8,645 nt of DNA from Paracoccus sp. (in: a-proteobacteria) (GTDB lineage Bacteria; Pseudomonadota; Alphaproteobacteria; Rhodobacterales; Rhodobacteraceae). The notes beneath the pieces are model-generated. The model was given only the letters and a program-made list of their open reading frames with translations, was not told the DNA's origin and did no database searches. Positions 1 to 6,349 of the stretch are shown in pieces; the stretch's first letter is position 1; the number at the start of each line of letters is the position of its first letter. The translations under genes and the position numbers were made by a program. The stretch lies in NCBI GenBank assembly GCA_018056045.1, contig JAGPGI010000093.1, positions 1-8,645 of the forward strand, read 5' to 3'.

Positions 1-141
1 CTGCTGGCCTGCGCCGATTACGGCGGGCCGGTGACGGCGGTGGTGGGGCGCGACAATATCGTCGGCACCCAGTTCCATCCCGAGAAATCTCAGGATGTGG
101 GCTTGCGCATCATCGCGAATTTTCTGCGCTGGAAGCCCTGA
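1..141 (+). CDS. hisH: Imidazole glycerol phosphate synthase glutaminase subunit HisH (3' end only)
   Basis: Only the last 46 codons and the TGA stop lie in the window; the gene begins upstream. HisH is the class I glutamine amidotransferase half of IGP synthase: it hydrolyses glutamine and channels ammonia to HisF, encoded about 1.4 kb downstream. The visible fragment ends with the family's typical C-terminal block [13 protein letters not shown], in which His and Glu (residues 26 and 28 of the fragment) belong to the Cys-His-Glu catalytic triad. The nucleophile Cys lies outside the window. The remaining reading ([20 protein letters not shown] and a closing ANFLRW) also fits HisH. It runs in the same direction as hisA, hisF and hisE but is separated from them by an antisense gene and a hairpin, so it is probably transcribed as a separate unit. 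Confidence 0.95.
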   Translation: MLACADYGGPVTAVVGRDNIVGTQFHPEKSQDVGLRIIANFLRWKP

Positions 142-155
142 GGCACGGTCAGGAC

Positions 156-221
156 CGGGGGCTGTCTGCCTCGCTGTCTATCGGTCCTCGGACCGATGGC
201 GGACCCGCTGGACAGCCCCCG
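156..221. terminator. Nested inverted repeat between convergent hisH and the DUF2147 gene, likely terminator
   Basis: The outer arms are perfect 11-bp complements, CGGGGGCTGTC (156-166) and GACAGCCCCCG (211-221). Inside the loop lies a second perfect hairpin, ATCGGTC (180-186) with GACCGAT (191-197) around a CTCG tetraloop. It starts 14 bp after the hisH stop and ends 30 bp before the DUF2147 stop, so it could terminate transcription from both sides. No T-run follows on the plus strand; the sequence continues GAGGATACTTGCGTGAAGAAG. On the minus strand a small AAGCC-GG-GGCTT repeat (242-253) overlaps the DUF2147 stop and is followed by a pyrimidine run, which may help terminate that gene. The pairing is seen directly; terminator function is inferred. 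Confidence 0.6.
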
Positions 222-251
222 AGGATACTTGCGTGAAGAAGAAGCCGGGGC

Positions 252-638
252 TTATTTCACGCGGGTCCAGGTTTGGGTCTTGCAGAAGACGGTGACGCAG
301 CCCGAGACGCTGAGCGTCTTGCCGTCGAGCTTCATCTTGGATTTGTAGGTCTTGTCGGCACCCGGATCCCAGATCGTGCCGCCCGAGAACTTGCCGTTGC
401 CATCCTCGGTCATGCCGGCGACAATGTTCTTGCCGGTGTTCGGGCTGCTGATTTCCTTGCCGGCCTTGTCAAAGCTGCGGATCAGCTTGCCGCAGAACTT
501 GCCGCCGCAATCGTAGAACTCCACGAGGCCGATATTGCCCTCGTCATTGGCCTGGGTCTGGAAGATGCCGGAAATGCCCTCGGCATGGGATGCGGTGGCG
601 GCCAGCGCGAGAATGGCGGCAAGCGTCAGTTTTTTCAT
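252..638 (-). CDS. Secreted DUF2147 family protein with four cysteines
   Basis: A 128-residue predicted periplasmic protein of unknown function. Residues 1-19 form a signal peptide (MKK, hydrophobic core LTLAAILALAA, cleavage likely after SHA). The mature part carries the DUF2147 signature: an N-terminal GIFQTQ strand, then GGTIWDPGADKTYKSKM (86-102), DGKTLSVSGC (105-114) and the closing TQTWTRV. There are four cysteines, C44 and C49 (DCGGKFCG) and C114 and C119 (GCVTVFC). In the oxidising periplasm these could form disulphides. The ATG at 636-638 is preceded by a strong GGAGGGGG ribosome binding site. The gene lies antisense inside the his cluster, convergent with hisH and divergent from hisA. 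I see nothing tying it to histidine synthesis. Family assignment is fairly secure; function is unknown. Confidence 0.88.
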   Translation of the reverse strand: MKKLTLAAILALAATASHAEGISGIFQTQANDEGNIGLVEFYDCGGKFCGKLIRSFDKAGKEISSPNTGKNIVAGMTEDGNGKFSGGTIWDPGADKTYKSKMKLDGKTLSVSGCVTVFCKTQTWTRVK

Positions 639-676
639 GGTGATTCCCCCTCCCCGGGGATAGCGTGATCCGGGGC

Positions 677-706
677 AGAATGGGGGCGGCGGTTTCCCGC
701 GATCAA
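677..706 (-). promoter_or_regulatory. Candidate sigma-70 promoter for the DUF2147 gene
   Basis: On the minus strand TTGATC (701-706, 4 of 6 matches to TTGACA) is separated by 18 nt from CATTCT (677-682, 3 of 6 matches to TATAAT). Transcription would start near 670, leaving a leader of about 30 nt that includes the ribosome binding site. In such GC-rich DNA this is only a weak motif match. The 639-807 interval must also hold any separate promoter for hisA, but I could not pick out a convincing plus-strand promoter there. Confidence 0.3.
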
Positions 707-807
707 GTCTGACGTGGGGGCATTGCGGGGGAGTGCCGGGCGCGGCCGGGGGTTTCGGATCGCGGCGGGCTGTGGCAAAGGGGGCGCAAGCTCAAGGGAG
801 AGACGCG

Positions 808-1524
808 ATGATCCTTTACCCCGCCATCGACCTCAAGGACGGCAATTGCGTGCGGCTGCTGCGCGGCGACATGGAGGCGGCGACCGTCTTCGGCAGCGAT
901 CCGGCGGCGCAGGCGCGTGCCTTTCAGGATGCGGGCGCCGAATGGCTGCATCTGGTCGATCTGAACGGCGCCTTCGCCGGCAAGCCGGTGAACGCGGCCG
1001 CCGTCGAGGCGATCCTGGCCTCCATTACCGTGCCGGCGCAGCTGGGCGGCGGCATCCGCGACATGGCCACCATCGAAACCTGGATGGAGCGCGGGCTGTC
1101 GCGGGTCATTCTGGGCACCGTCGCGGTCGAGAACCCCGCTTTGGTGCGCGAGGCGGCGATGGCCTTCCCCGGCAAGATCGCCGTGGGGATCGACGCCCGC
1201 AATGGCCGCGTCGCGACGCGCGGCTGGGCCGAAGAGACCAATATCATGGTCACGGACCTGGCGCGGCAGTTCCAGGACGCGGGGGTTGCAGCGATCATCT
1301 ATACCGATATCGAACGCGACGGCGCCATGCAGGGGCCGAATGTCGGCGCAACCGAGGCCCTGGCGCGGGCGGTGAACATTCCGGTCATCGCCTCGGGCGG
1401 GGTCAGTTCGATGGCCGATCTGGAGGCCCTGCGCAACACCGGCGTCATTGCCGGGGCAATCTCGGGCCGGGCGCTTTACGATGGCGCGTTGGACCTGCGC
1501 GCGGCGCTGAAGGCGCTGGCCTGA
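808..1524 (+). CDS. hisA: Phosphoribosylformimino-5-aminoimidazole carboxamide ribotide isomerase HisA
   Basis: A 238-residue cytoplasmic (beta/alpha)8 barrel that converts ProFAR to PRFAR by Amadori rearrangement, step 4 of histidine synthesis. The length is normal for HisA. The two catalytic aspartates are visible: D8 in PAIDLKDG at the N-terminus and D129 in VGIDARNG, with T166 in YTDIERDG the usual third active-site residue. Phosphate-binding glycine loops are QLGGGIRD (78-85) and IASGGVSS (194-201). The start was chosen at ATG 808 because AAGGGAG (794-800) lies 7 bp upstream and the protein then opens with the canonical [10 protein letters not shown]. An in-frame upstream ATG at 733 would add 25 residues not seen in the family. 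The stop is 27 bp before hisF, so the two are co-transcribed. Confidence 0.97.
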   Translation: MILYPAIDLKDGNCVRLLRGDMEAATVFGSDPAAQARAFQDAGAEWLHLVDLNGAFAGKPVNAAAVEAILASITVPAQLGGGIRDMATIETWMERGLSRVILGTVAVENPALVREAAMAFPGKIAVGIDARNGRVATRGWAEETNIMVTDLARQFQDAGVAAIIYTDIERDGAMQGPNVGATEALARAVNIPVIASGGVSSMADLEALRNTGVIAGAISGRALYDGALDLRAALKALA

Positions 1525-1551
1525 CGGCGCGCGGCAAGGTAGAACGGCATC

Positions 1552-2313
1552 ATGCTGAAAACCCGTGTCATTCCCTGTCTGGATGTCGCCGATGGCCGAG
1601 TGGTCAAGGGCGTGAACTTTGTCGATCTGGTGGATGCCGGCGACCCGGTCGAGGCCGCCCGCGCCTATGACGCCGCCGGCGCCGACGAGATCTGCTTTCT
1701 GGACATCCATGCCACGCATGAAAACCGCGGCACCATGTTCGATCTGGTCACCCGCACCGCCGAGGCCTGCTTCGTGCCGCTGACCGTGGGGGGCGGCGTA
1801 CGCAGCCATCACGATGTGCGCGCGCTGCTGCTGGCGGGCGCGGACAAGGTCAGCTTCAACTCGGCCGCCGTGGCGAACCCGGATGTGATCGCCGAGGCCG
1901 CCGACCGTTTCGGCAGCCAATGCATCGTCTGCGCCATCGACGCCAAGACCGTGGCGTCGGGCAAATGGGAAATCTTTACCCATGGCGGCCGGAAACCGAC
2001 CGGCATCGACGCGGTCGAATTTGCGCGCCTTGTCGCCGCGAAAGGCGCGGGCGAGATCCTGCTGACCAGCATGGACCGCGACGGCACCAAATCGGGCTTC
2101 AACCTGCCCCTGACCCGCGCGGTCGCGGATGCGGTCAACATTCCGGTCATCGCCTCGGGCGGGGTCGGGGCGCTGGAACATCTGGCCGAAGGCGTGCTGG
2201 AAGGCCATGCCTCGGCGGTGCTGGCCGCCTCGATCTTTCACTTCGGCACGTTCTCGGTGCGCGAGGCCAAGGAGCACATGGCCTCAGCAGGCATCCCGGT
2301 GAGGCTGACATGA
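1552..2313 (+). CDS. hisF: Imidazole glycerol phosphate synthase cyclase subunit HisF
   Basis: A 253-residue (beta/alpha)8 barrel that uses ammonia from HisH to convert PRFAR to imidazole glycerol phosphate and AICAR, the link between histidine and purine synthesis. The N-terminus [12 protein letters not shown] carries catalytic D11, and CAIDAK carries the second catalytic aspartate D130, both at the expected numbering. Phosphate-site loops are LTVGGGVRS (77-85) and IASGGVGA (200-207), and [12 protein letters not shown] (171-182) is the usual beta-6 block. The length matches the family. The ATG is preceded by a modest AAGG (1536-1539). The 3' end overlaps hisE by 4 bp (ATGA), indicating translational coupling. 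A 30-bp stretch is identical to one in hisA (see findings). Confidence 0.98.
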   Translation: MLKTRVIPCLDVADGRVVKGVNFVDLVDAGDPVEAARAYDAAGADEICFLDIHATHENRGTMFDLVTRTAEACFVPLTVGGGVRSHHDVRALLLAGADKVSFNSAAVANPDVIAEAADRFGSQCIVCAIDAKTVASGKWEIFTHGGRKPTGIDAVEFARLVAAKGAGEILLTSMDRDGTKSGFNLPLTRAVADAVNIPVIASGGVGALEHLAEGVLEGHASAVLAASIFHFGTFSVREAKEHMASAGIPVRLT

Positions 2314-2621
2314 GCGCATTGGAACGGCTGGCTGCAACCATTGCCGAACGCAAAGGCGCGGACCCGGACACGAGCTGGACCGCGAAGCTGCTGTCCAAAG
2401 GCCCGGAAAAATGCGCCGAGAAATTCGGCGAGGAAGCCGTCGAGGCCATCATCGAGGCGGTCAAAGGCGACCGCGACAAGCTGGTCAGCGAGGCGGCGGA
2501 TGCGCTTTATCACCTGCTGGTGATGCTGGCCGCGCGCAACCTGACGCTGGCCGATGTCGAGGCAGAGCTGGACCGGCGCGAGGGCAGGTCCGGCATCGCG
2601 GAAAAGGCGTCGCGGGGGTAA
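2310..2621 (+). CDS. hisE: Phosphoribosyl-ATP pyrophosphatase HisE
   Basis: A 103-residue all-alpha protein of the MazG-like NTP pyrophosphohydrolase superfamily. It hydrolyses PR-ATP to PR-AMP and pyrophosphate, step 2 of histidine synthesis. The metal-binding pattern is visible: E41-E42-x-x-E45 in [10 protein letters not shown], followed by E61-x-x-D64 in [14 protein letters not shown]. The early [17 protein letters not shown] block is typical of stand-alone HisE. There is no HisI (cyclohydrolase) domain, so PR-AMP cyclohydrolase must be encoded elsewhere. The ATG overlaps the hisF stop (ATGA), so it probably depends on hisF translation. It is the last gene of the visible his operon; a 6-bp CGCGGG/CCCGCG hairpin (2611-2627) sits over its TAA stop. 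Confidence 0.96.
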   Translation: MSALERLAATIAERKGADPDTSWTAKLLSKGPEKCAEKFGEEAVEAIIEAVKGDRDKLVSEAADALYHLLVMLAARNLTLADVEAELDRREGRSGIAEKASRG

Positions 2622-2711
2622 CCCGCGCGGAGCCTTCCGGACCGGCATCAAATCGAGCGGGCCTCACGCGCCTGAAGCCGACATTCCGCAGCAACACCAG
2701 ACAGATCGCAC

Positions 2712-2767
2712 ATCCTGTCACAGGATACGCGTCCCCAGCTACTCTGGGATCCGGCAGCATTTCCCAG
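2712..2767. terminator. Hairpin cluster between convergent hisE and tRNA-Val, possible bidirectional terminator
   Basis: The 151-bp gap between the hisE stop and the tRNA 3' end contains several short perfect inverted repeats. ATCCTG (2712-2717) pairs with CAGGAT (2721-2726) around TCA. CCCAG (2734-2738) pairs with CTGGG (2744-2748) around a 5-nt loop. The same CTGGG arm, extended to CTGGGA (2744-2749), can instead pair with TCCCAG (2762-2767). The last hairpin lies 5 bp past the tRNA CCA end on the minus strand. None is followed by a T-run, so classical intrinsic termination is not assured. I see no coding sequence in this gap. Confidence 0.4.
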
Positions 2768-2772
2768 GGGGA

Positions 2773-2848
2773 TGGTGGGCGGTGAGGGACTCGAACCCCC
2801 GACATTCTCGGTGTAAACGAGACGCTCTACCAACTGAGCTAACCGCCC
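2773..2848 (-). tRNA. tRNA-Val (anticodon UAC), CCA end encoded
   Basis: Read on the minus strand, a complete 76-nt cloverleaf folds. The acceptor GGGCGGT pairs with ACCGCCC, and the D stem GCTC pairs with GAGC around AGTTGGTA. The anticodon stem TCTCG pairs with CGAGA around loop TTTACAC, a 5-nt variable region ATGTC follows, and the T stem GGGGG pairs with CCCTC (one G-T pair) around TTCGAGT. Discriminator A and a genomically encoded CCA close it. Anticodon TAC reads valine GUA and other GUN codons by wobble. It is convergent with hisE and lies 45 bp downstream of the oxidoreductase gene on the same strand. All invariant positions checked are present. Confidence 0.96.
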
Positions 2849-2857
2849 CCGCGCCGG

Positions 2858-2887
2858 CTGATAGCGCGGAGGCCGCCTGTTTGGCAA
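2858..2887 (-). promoter_or_regulatory. Candidate promoter of tRNA-Val
   Basis: On the minus strand TTGCCA (2882-2887, 5 of 6 to TTGACA) and TATCAG (2858-2863, 4 of 6 to TATAAT) are spaced by 18 nt. Initiation would fall about 2-5 nt before the mature 5' end at 2848, as is common for tRNA genes. It sits in the 45-bp gap behind the oxidoreductase stop codon, so the tRNA need not rely on read-through. It is a motif match only. Confidence 0.45.
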
Positions 2888-2893
2888 GCGCCA

Positions 2894-3760
2894 TCATTTG
2901 CGCAGGCGCGCAATCAGCGACGAGGTGTCCCAGCGCCCGCCGCCCATCTGCTGCACATCCTTGTAGAACTGGTCGACCAGCGCGGTGACCGGCAGGCTGG
3001 CGCCGGTCTCATTGGCTGTGGACAGGCAAATGCCCAGATCCTTGCGCATCCAGTCCACCGCGAAGCCGAAATCGAAACGGTTCTCGGCCATGGTCTGGTG
3101 GCGGCTCTGCATCTGCCAGCTGCCTGCGGCACCCTGGCTGATCACCTCGACCACCTCGGGGATAGAAAGCCCGGCCTTCTCGGCAAAATGCAGCGATTCC
3201 GACAGGCCCTGAACCAGTCCGGCAATGGCGATCTGGTTGCACATCTTGGTCAGCTGACCGGCGCCCGACGGGCCCATCAAGCGGCAGATCTTGGCATAGG
3301 CGGCGATCACCGGCTCGGCCCGGACATATTGGGCCGGATCTCCGCCGCACATGACCGAAAGCTGGCCGTTCTCGGCCCCTGCCTGCCCGCCCGAGACCGG
3401 CGCGTCGACAAACCCCAGACCGGCGCCGGCGGCAACCTCGGCCAGTTCGCGCGTGACCGCAGCCGAGACCGTGGTGTGATCGACGAAGATCGCGCCCTTC
3501 TCCATGCCGGCGAATGCGCCCGCCTCGCCCAGACAGACTTGCCGCAGATCGTCGTCATTACCGACACAGGCCATGACCAGTTCGGCGCCTTCGGCCGCCT
3601 CGCGGGCGGTGGCGGCGGTGCGGCCCTTGTGCTTCTCGGCCCAGGCGGCAGCCTTGGCGGGGCTGCGGTTCCAGACCGTCACCTCATGCCCGGCGGCCGC
3701 CAGATGGCCCGCCATCGGAAAGCCCATCACCCCAAGTCCCAGAAATGCCACGCGCGCCAT
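2894..3760 (-). CDS. NAD(P)-dependent beta-hydroxyacid dehydrogenase, 3-hydroxyisobutyrate dehydrogenase family
   Basis: A 288-residue cytoplasmic oxidoreductase. Members of this family (3-hydroxyisobutyrate dehydrogenase, tartronate semialdehyde reductase, glyoxylate/succinic semialdehyde reductase) oxidise or reduce beta-hydroxyacids with NAD(P). The N-terminal Rossmann loop is FLGLGVMGFPMAGHL (6-20) and the substrate-binding motif is DAPVSGGQAGAENGQL (119-134). Catalytic K172 and N175 lie in GAGQLTKMCNQ, with the C-terminal helix motif WMRKDLG (237-243). NRS (31-33) after the second Rossmann strand suggests NADP preference, though weakly. ATG 3760 is chosen because GGAGAG lies just upstream and the protein then opens directly with the Rossmann strand; open frame further upstream runs antisense to the acylase gene. 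Exact substrate cannot be read from sequence; 3-hydroxyisobutyrate is one of several options. Confidence 0.92.
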   Translation of the reverse strand: MARVAFLGLGVMGFPMAGHLAAAGHEVTVWNRSPAKAAAWAEKHKGRTAATAREAAEGAELVMACVGNDDDLRQVCLGEAGAFAGMEKGAIFVDHTTVSAAVTRELAEVAAGAGLGFVDAPVSGGQAGAENGQLSVMCGGDPAQYVRAEPVIAAYAKICRLMGPSGAGQLTKMCNQIAIAGLVQGLSESLHFAEKAGLSIPEVVEVISQGAAGSWQMQSRHQTMAENRFDFGFAVDWMRKDLGICLSTANETGASLPVTALVDQFYKDVQQMGGGRWDTSSLIARLRK

Positions 3761-3823
3761 CACAATCTCTCCTATCCGTTGAAAGGCGCGTTGATCCCGC
3801 CCGCGCCCTGTCCTATCACCCGC

Positions 3824-3853
3824 ATGAATTCCATCACCTGCCGCAGGGGTCAA
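3824..3853 (-). promoter_or_regulatory. Candidate promoter of the oxidoreductase gene
   Basis: On the minus strand TTGACC (3848-3853, 5 of 6 to the -35 consensus) is followed after 18 nt by ATTCAT (3824-3829, 3 of 6 to the -10 consensus). This predicts a start near 3817 and a leader of about 57 nt before ATG 3760. The -10 overlaps an alternative in-frame ATG (3824) of the divergent acylase gene, a mild argument that the acylase starts further in, at 3893. No convincing plus-strand promoter was found in this 132-bp divergent region. Confidence 0.35.
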
Positions 3854-3892
3854 CCGCCTCTGCGCCCAAGCACCGGGACCGCGCCTGACTTC

Positions 3893-6349
3893 ATGGTGAC
3901 ATTTTTCCGCTGGCTTGTGCGCCTGACGGTCGCGCTGATCGTTCTGTCTGTCGCGCTGATCACCCTGGCCTGGTATTTCGCCGTCCGCTCGCTGCCGGAT
4001 TACGACGCCACCTACGAGGTCACCGGCATCACCGCCCCGGTCGAGATCGTGCGCACGACCGAAGACGTGCCGCATGTGTTCGGCCAGAGCGACCGCGACG
4101 TGTTCTTCGCGCTGGGGCTGGCCCATGCGCAGGACCGGCTGTTCCAGATGACCGTGCTGCGCCGCGCGGCCCAAGGGCGGCTGGCCGAGATCTATGGCCC
4201 CGGTGCCCTGCCCGCCGACGATCTGGCGCGCCGGCTGGGGCTTTACCGTAACGCCCGCGCCTCGCTTGAGGCACAGACGCCGCAGGCCAGCGAGGCGCTG
4301 ACCGCCTATGCCGAGGGGGTGAACGCCTGGATCGAACAGGTGAACCTTGGCGCGCGCGGCCGGGGGGCGCCGGAATTCTTCCTCTATCCCGACGAGATCT
4401 CCTATTGGGAGCCGGCGGATTCGCTGGCGATTCTGAAACTGCTGGCGGCCTCGTCGACGGTGCAGATGCGGCGCGAGATTCTGCGCGCGCGGCTTTCCAT
4501 GGCCGATCCCGAGCGCGGTCAGGATCTGGTCGCCATGCCGGGCGAGGCTGCAATGCCGGGCTATGCCGCGCAGTTTCCGGGCGCGCGTCTGGCCGCGCCC
4601 GAGCGGCGTGCGGGCGCGCCGGACTGGACCTCGACGCTGGCGGGCTATCTTGCGCCCTCGGCCGGGGCCTCGGCCAATGGCTTCGCGGCGGCCTCGGCGC
4701 GGACGGCCGCCTCGGGGGCATTGCTGGCCAATGACCCGCAATTCGCGCTGACCGCGCCGGGCCTGTGGTATCTGGCGCGGATCGAGCTTGCCTCGGGCGG
4801 GGTCATCGGCGGCACCATTCCGGGCATCCCCGCGGTGCTCTCGGGCCGCAATACCCGGCTGGCATGGGGCATCACCCCGGCCCAGATCGACGATCAGGAC
4901 CTTTACATCGAAGAGGTCCAGCCCGGAGAGCCGAACCGCTATCGCGGCGCCGATGGCTGGACCGAATTCACCACCCGGCGCGAGACCCTGCATGTCCGGG
5001 GCACTGATCCCCAGACCATCACCCTGCGCGAAACCGCGAACGGGCCGGTCATCCCCGGCGGACATCTGGGTCTTGGCACCATCCTGCCCGCAGGCCATGT
5101 CGCCGCGCTGTCCTGGACCGGCGGACGCGACGGGGATACCAGCATGAGCGCGCTGATCGGGCTGATGCAGGCGCAGGACCGGCAGGACGCCGCACGCGCG
5201 CTTGGCGGCATGGTGGCCCCGGCGCTGACGGTGACGCTGGCTGACGTCGATGGGGTGGGTCAGCTGCTGGCCGGAGCCGTGCCGCAGCGCGGGCCGGGCC
5301 ATCAATCCGCCGGCCGCATGCCGGTGCCGGGCTGGATCGCCGCGAACCACTGGCAGGGGCTGGCCCCGGCGCCCGCCGCCCTGACCGACCTCGCCCCCGA
5401 AAACGGAATCGTCGCCACCACCGGCGCCGGGTCCGGGCCGGATGCCACGCTGGGCCATGACCGGGGCGACCGCTATCGGCAGGACCGCCTGCGCTATCTG
5501 ATCGACTCGCGCGAGGTGCATTCGCGCGACAGCTTCATCGCCGCCCAGAACGACATCGTCAGTCCCGTCGCCCGCGCCCTGCTGCCTCTGGTTGGCGCCG
5601 ATCTGTGGTTCACCGACGAGCCCGCCGCCCTTGGCACGCCCGAGCGGCTGCGTCAGGACGCGCTGGCGCTGATGGCCAATTGGGACGGCGCCATGAACGA
5701 GCACCTGCCCGAGCCGCTGATCTATGCCGCATGGATGCGGGCGCTGCAGGACCGGCTGGTGCGCGATGATCTGGGCCCCCTGGCCGACGAGCTGACCGAG
5801 CTTTATCCCGGCTTCATCGAGCGGGTCTTCCGCAATGCCGGAGGCGCCGGCATCTGGTGCGACAGCCGCCAGTCCGCACCGGTCGAGACCTGCACCCAGA
5901 TCGCCCGGCAGGCGCTGGACGCGGCGCTCCTGGATCTTTCGGGCCGCTTTGGCCCGGATCTGGCAAGCTGGCGCTGGGGCGATCTGCACCGCGCCCGCCA
6001 TGTGCATCCGGCACTGGGGGACATGCGGGTGATCTCTTACATCGTGAACCTGCTGCAGCCGACCTCGGGCGGGGAATCGACCGTGGCGCGGGCGGGCTTT
6101 CTGGGCACGGGCCGCAATCCGTGGCTGAACGTCAAGGGCGCGGCCTATCGCGGCGTCTATGACCTTGCCGATCCCGACAGTTCGGTCTTTGTCATCTCGA
6201 CCGGGCAATCCGGGCATCCGCTGTCGCGCCATTACGACGACATGGCCGAGCTGTGGCGGCGTGGCGAATATGTCGGCATGTCGCTGGACCCGGCGTTGGC
6301 GCGGGCGGCCGCGACCGGCATCACCCATCTGCAGCCCGCCGCAAACTAG
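3893..6349 (+). CDS. Membrane-anchored penicillin acylase family protein with altered active site
   Basis: An 818-residue member of the penicillin/acyl-homoserine-lactone acylase family (Ntn hydrolases). Residues 8-30 form one transmembrane or signal-anchor helix after MVTFFRW, so the bulk should be periplasmic. The alpha-chain region shows VPHVFG (59-64) and GLAHAQDRLFQM (75-86). The beta-chain start region is GASANGFAAA (258-267), then ANDPQF (279-284), AWGITPAQIDDQD (324-336) with calcium ligands D333 and D336, and the C-terminal STGQSGHPLSRHYDDM block. By ungapped comparison with E. coli penicillin G acylase, the nucleophile Ser is Ala261, oxyanion Ala-beta69 is Pro329 and oxyanion Asn-beta241 is Gly511. 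Gln-beta23 (Q283) and the Arg-beta263 equivalent (R529) remain. It may therefore be a pseudoenzyme. The start is uncertain: ATG 3893 lacks a clear ribosome binding site, and in-frame ATG 3824 or GTG 3896 are alternatives. Substrate unknown. Confidence 0.9.
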   Translation: MVTFFRWLVRLTVALIVLSVALITLAWYFAVRSLPDYDATYEVTGITAPVEIVRTTEDVPHVFGQSDRDVFFALGLAHAQDRLFQMTVLRRAAQGRLAEIYGPGALPADDLARRLGLYRNARASLEAQTPQASEALTAYAEGVNAWIEQVNLGARGRGAPEFFLYPDEISYWEPADSLAILKLLAASSTVQMRREILRARLSMADPERGQDLVAMPGEAAMPGYAAQFPGARLAAPERRAGAPDWTSTLAGYLAPSAGASANGFAAASARTAASGALLANDPQFALTAPGLWYLARIELASGGVIGGTIPGIPAVLSGRNTRLAWGITPAQIDDQDLYIEEVQPGEPNRYRGADGWTEFTTRRETLHVRGTDPQTITLRETANGPVIPGGHLGLGTILPAGHVAALSWTGGRDGDTSMSALIGLMQAQDRQDAARALGGMVAPALTVTLADVDGVGQLLAGAVPQRGPGHQSAGRMPVPGWIAANHWQGLAPAPAALTDLAPENGIVATTGAGSGPDATLGHDRGDRYRQDRLRYLIDSREVHSRDSFIAAQNDIVSPVARALLPLVGADLWFTDEPAALGTPERLRQDALALMANWDGAMNEHLPEPLIYAAWMRALQDRLVRDDLGPLADELTELYPGFIERVFRNAGGAGIWCDSRQSAPVETCTQIARQALDAALLDLSGRFGPDLASWRWGDLHRARHVHPALGDMRVISYIVNLLQPTSGGESTVARAGFLGTGRNPWLNVKGAAYRGVYDLADPDSSVFVISTGQSGHPLSRHYDDMAELWRRGEYVGMSLDPALARAAATGITHLQPAAN

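Noticed and set aside
733..807. Upstream in-frame ATG giving HisA a 25-residue N-terminal extension
   Set aside because: The extension is GC-driven low-complexity sequence, lacks a ribosome binding site, and shifts the canonical HisA N-terminus and D8 away from the family position.
703..2277. A 524-codon open frame antisense to hisA and hisF with an apparent internal repeat ([10 protein letters not shown] twice)
   Set aside because: The repeat is simply the reverse complement of the shared hisA/hisF 30-bp block. There is no start context or recognised domain, and hisA and hisF on the other strand are certain genes.
2622..2848. Possible integrated element or attachment site at the tRNA-Val gene
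   Set aside because: No direct repeat of the tRNA 3' end occurs elsewhere in the window, and no integrase or atypical-composition DNA is present beside it.
2648..2988. Small open frames across the tRNA and its flanks
   Set aside because: They read through the tRNA gene and contain tRNA-derived peptides such as RLAQLVERLVYTENVGGSSP, a well-known artefact of spurious gene calling.
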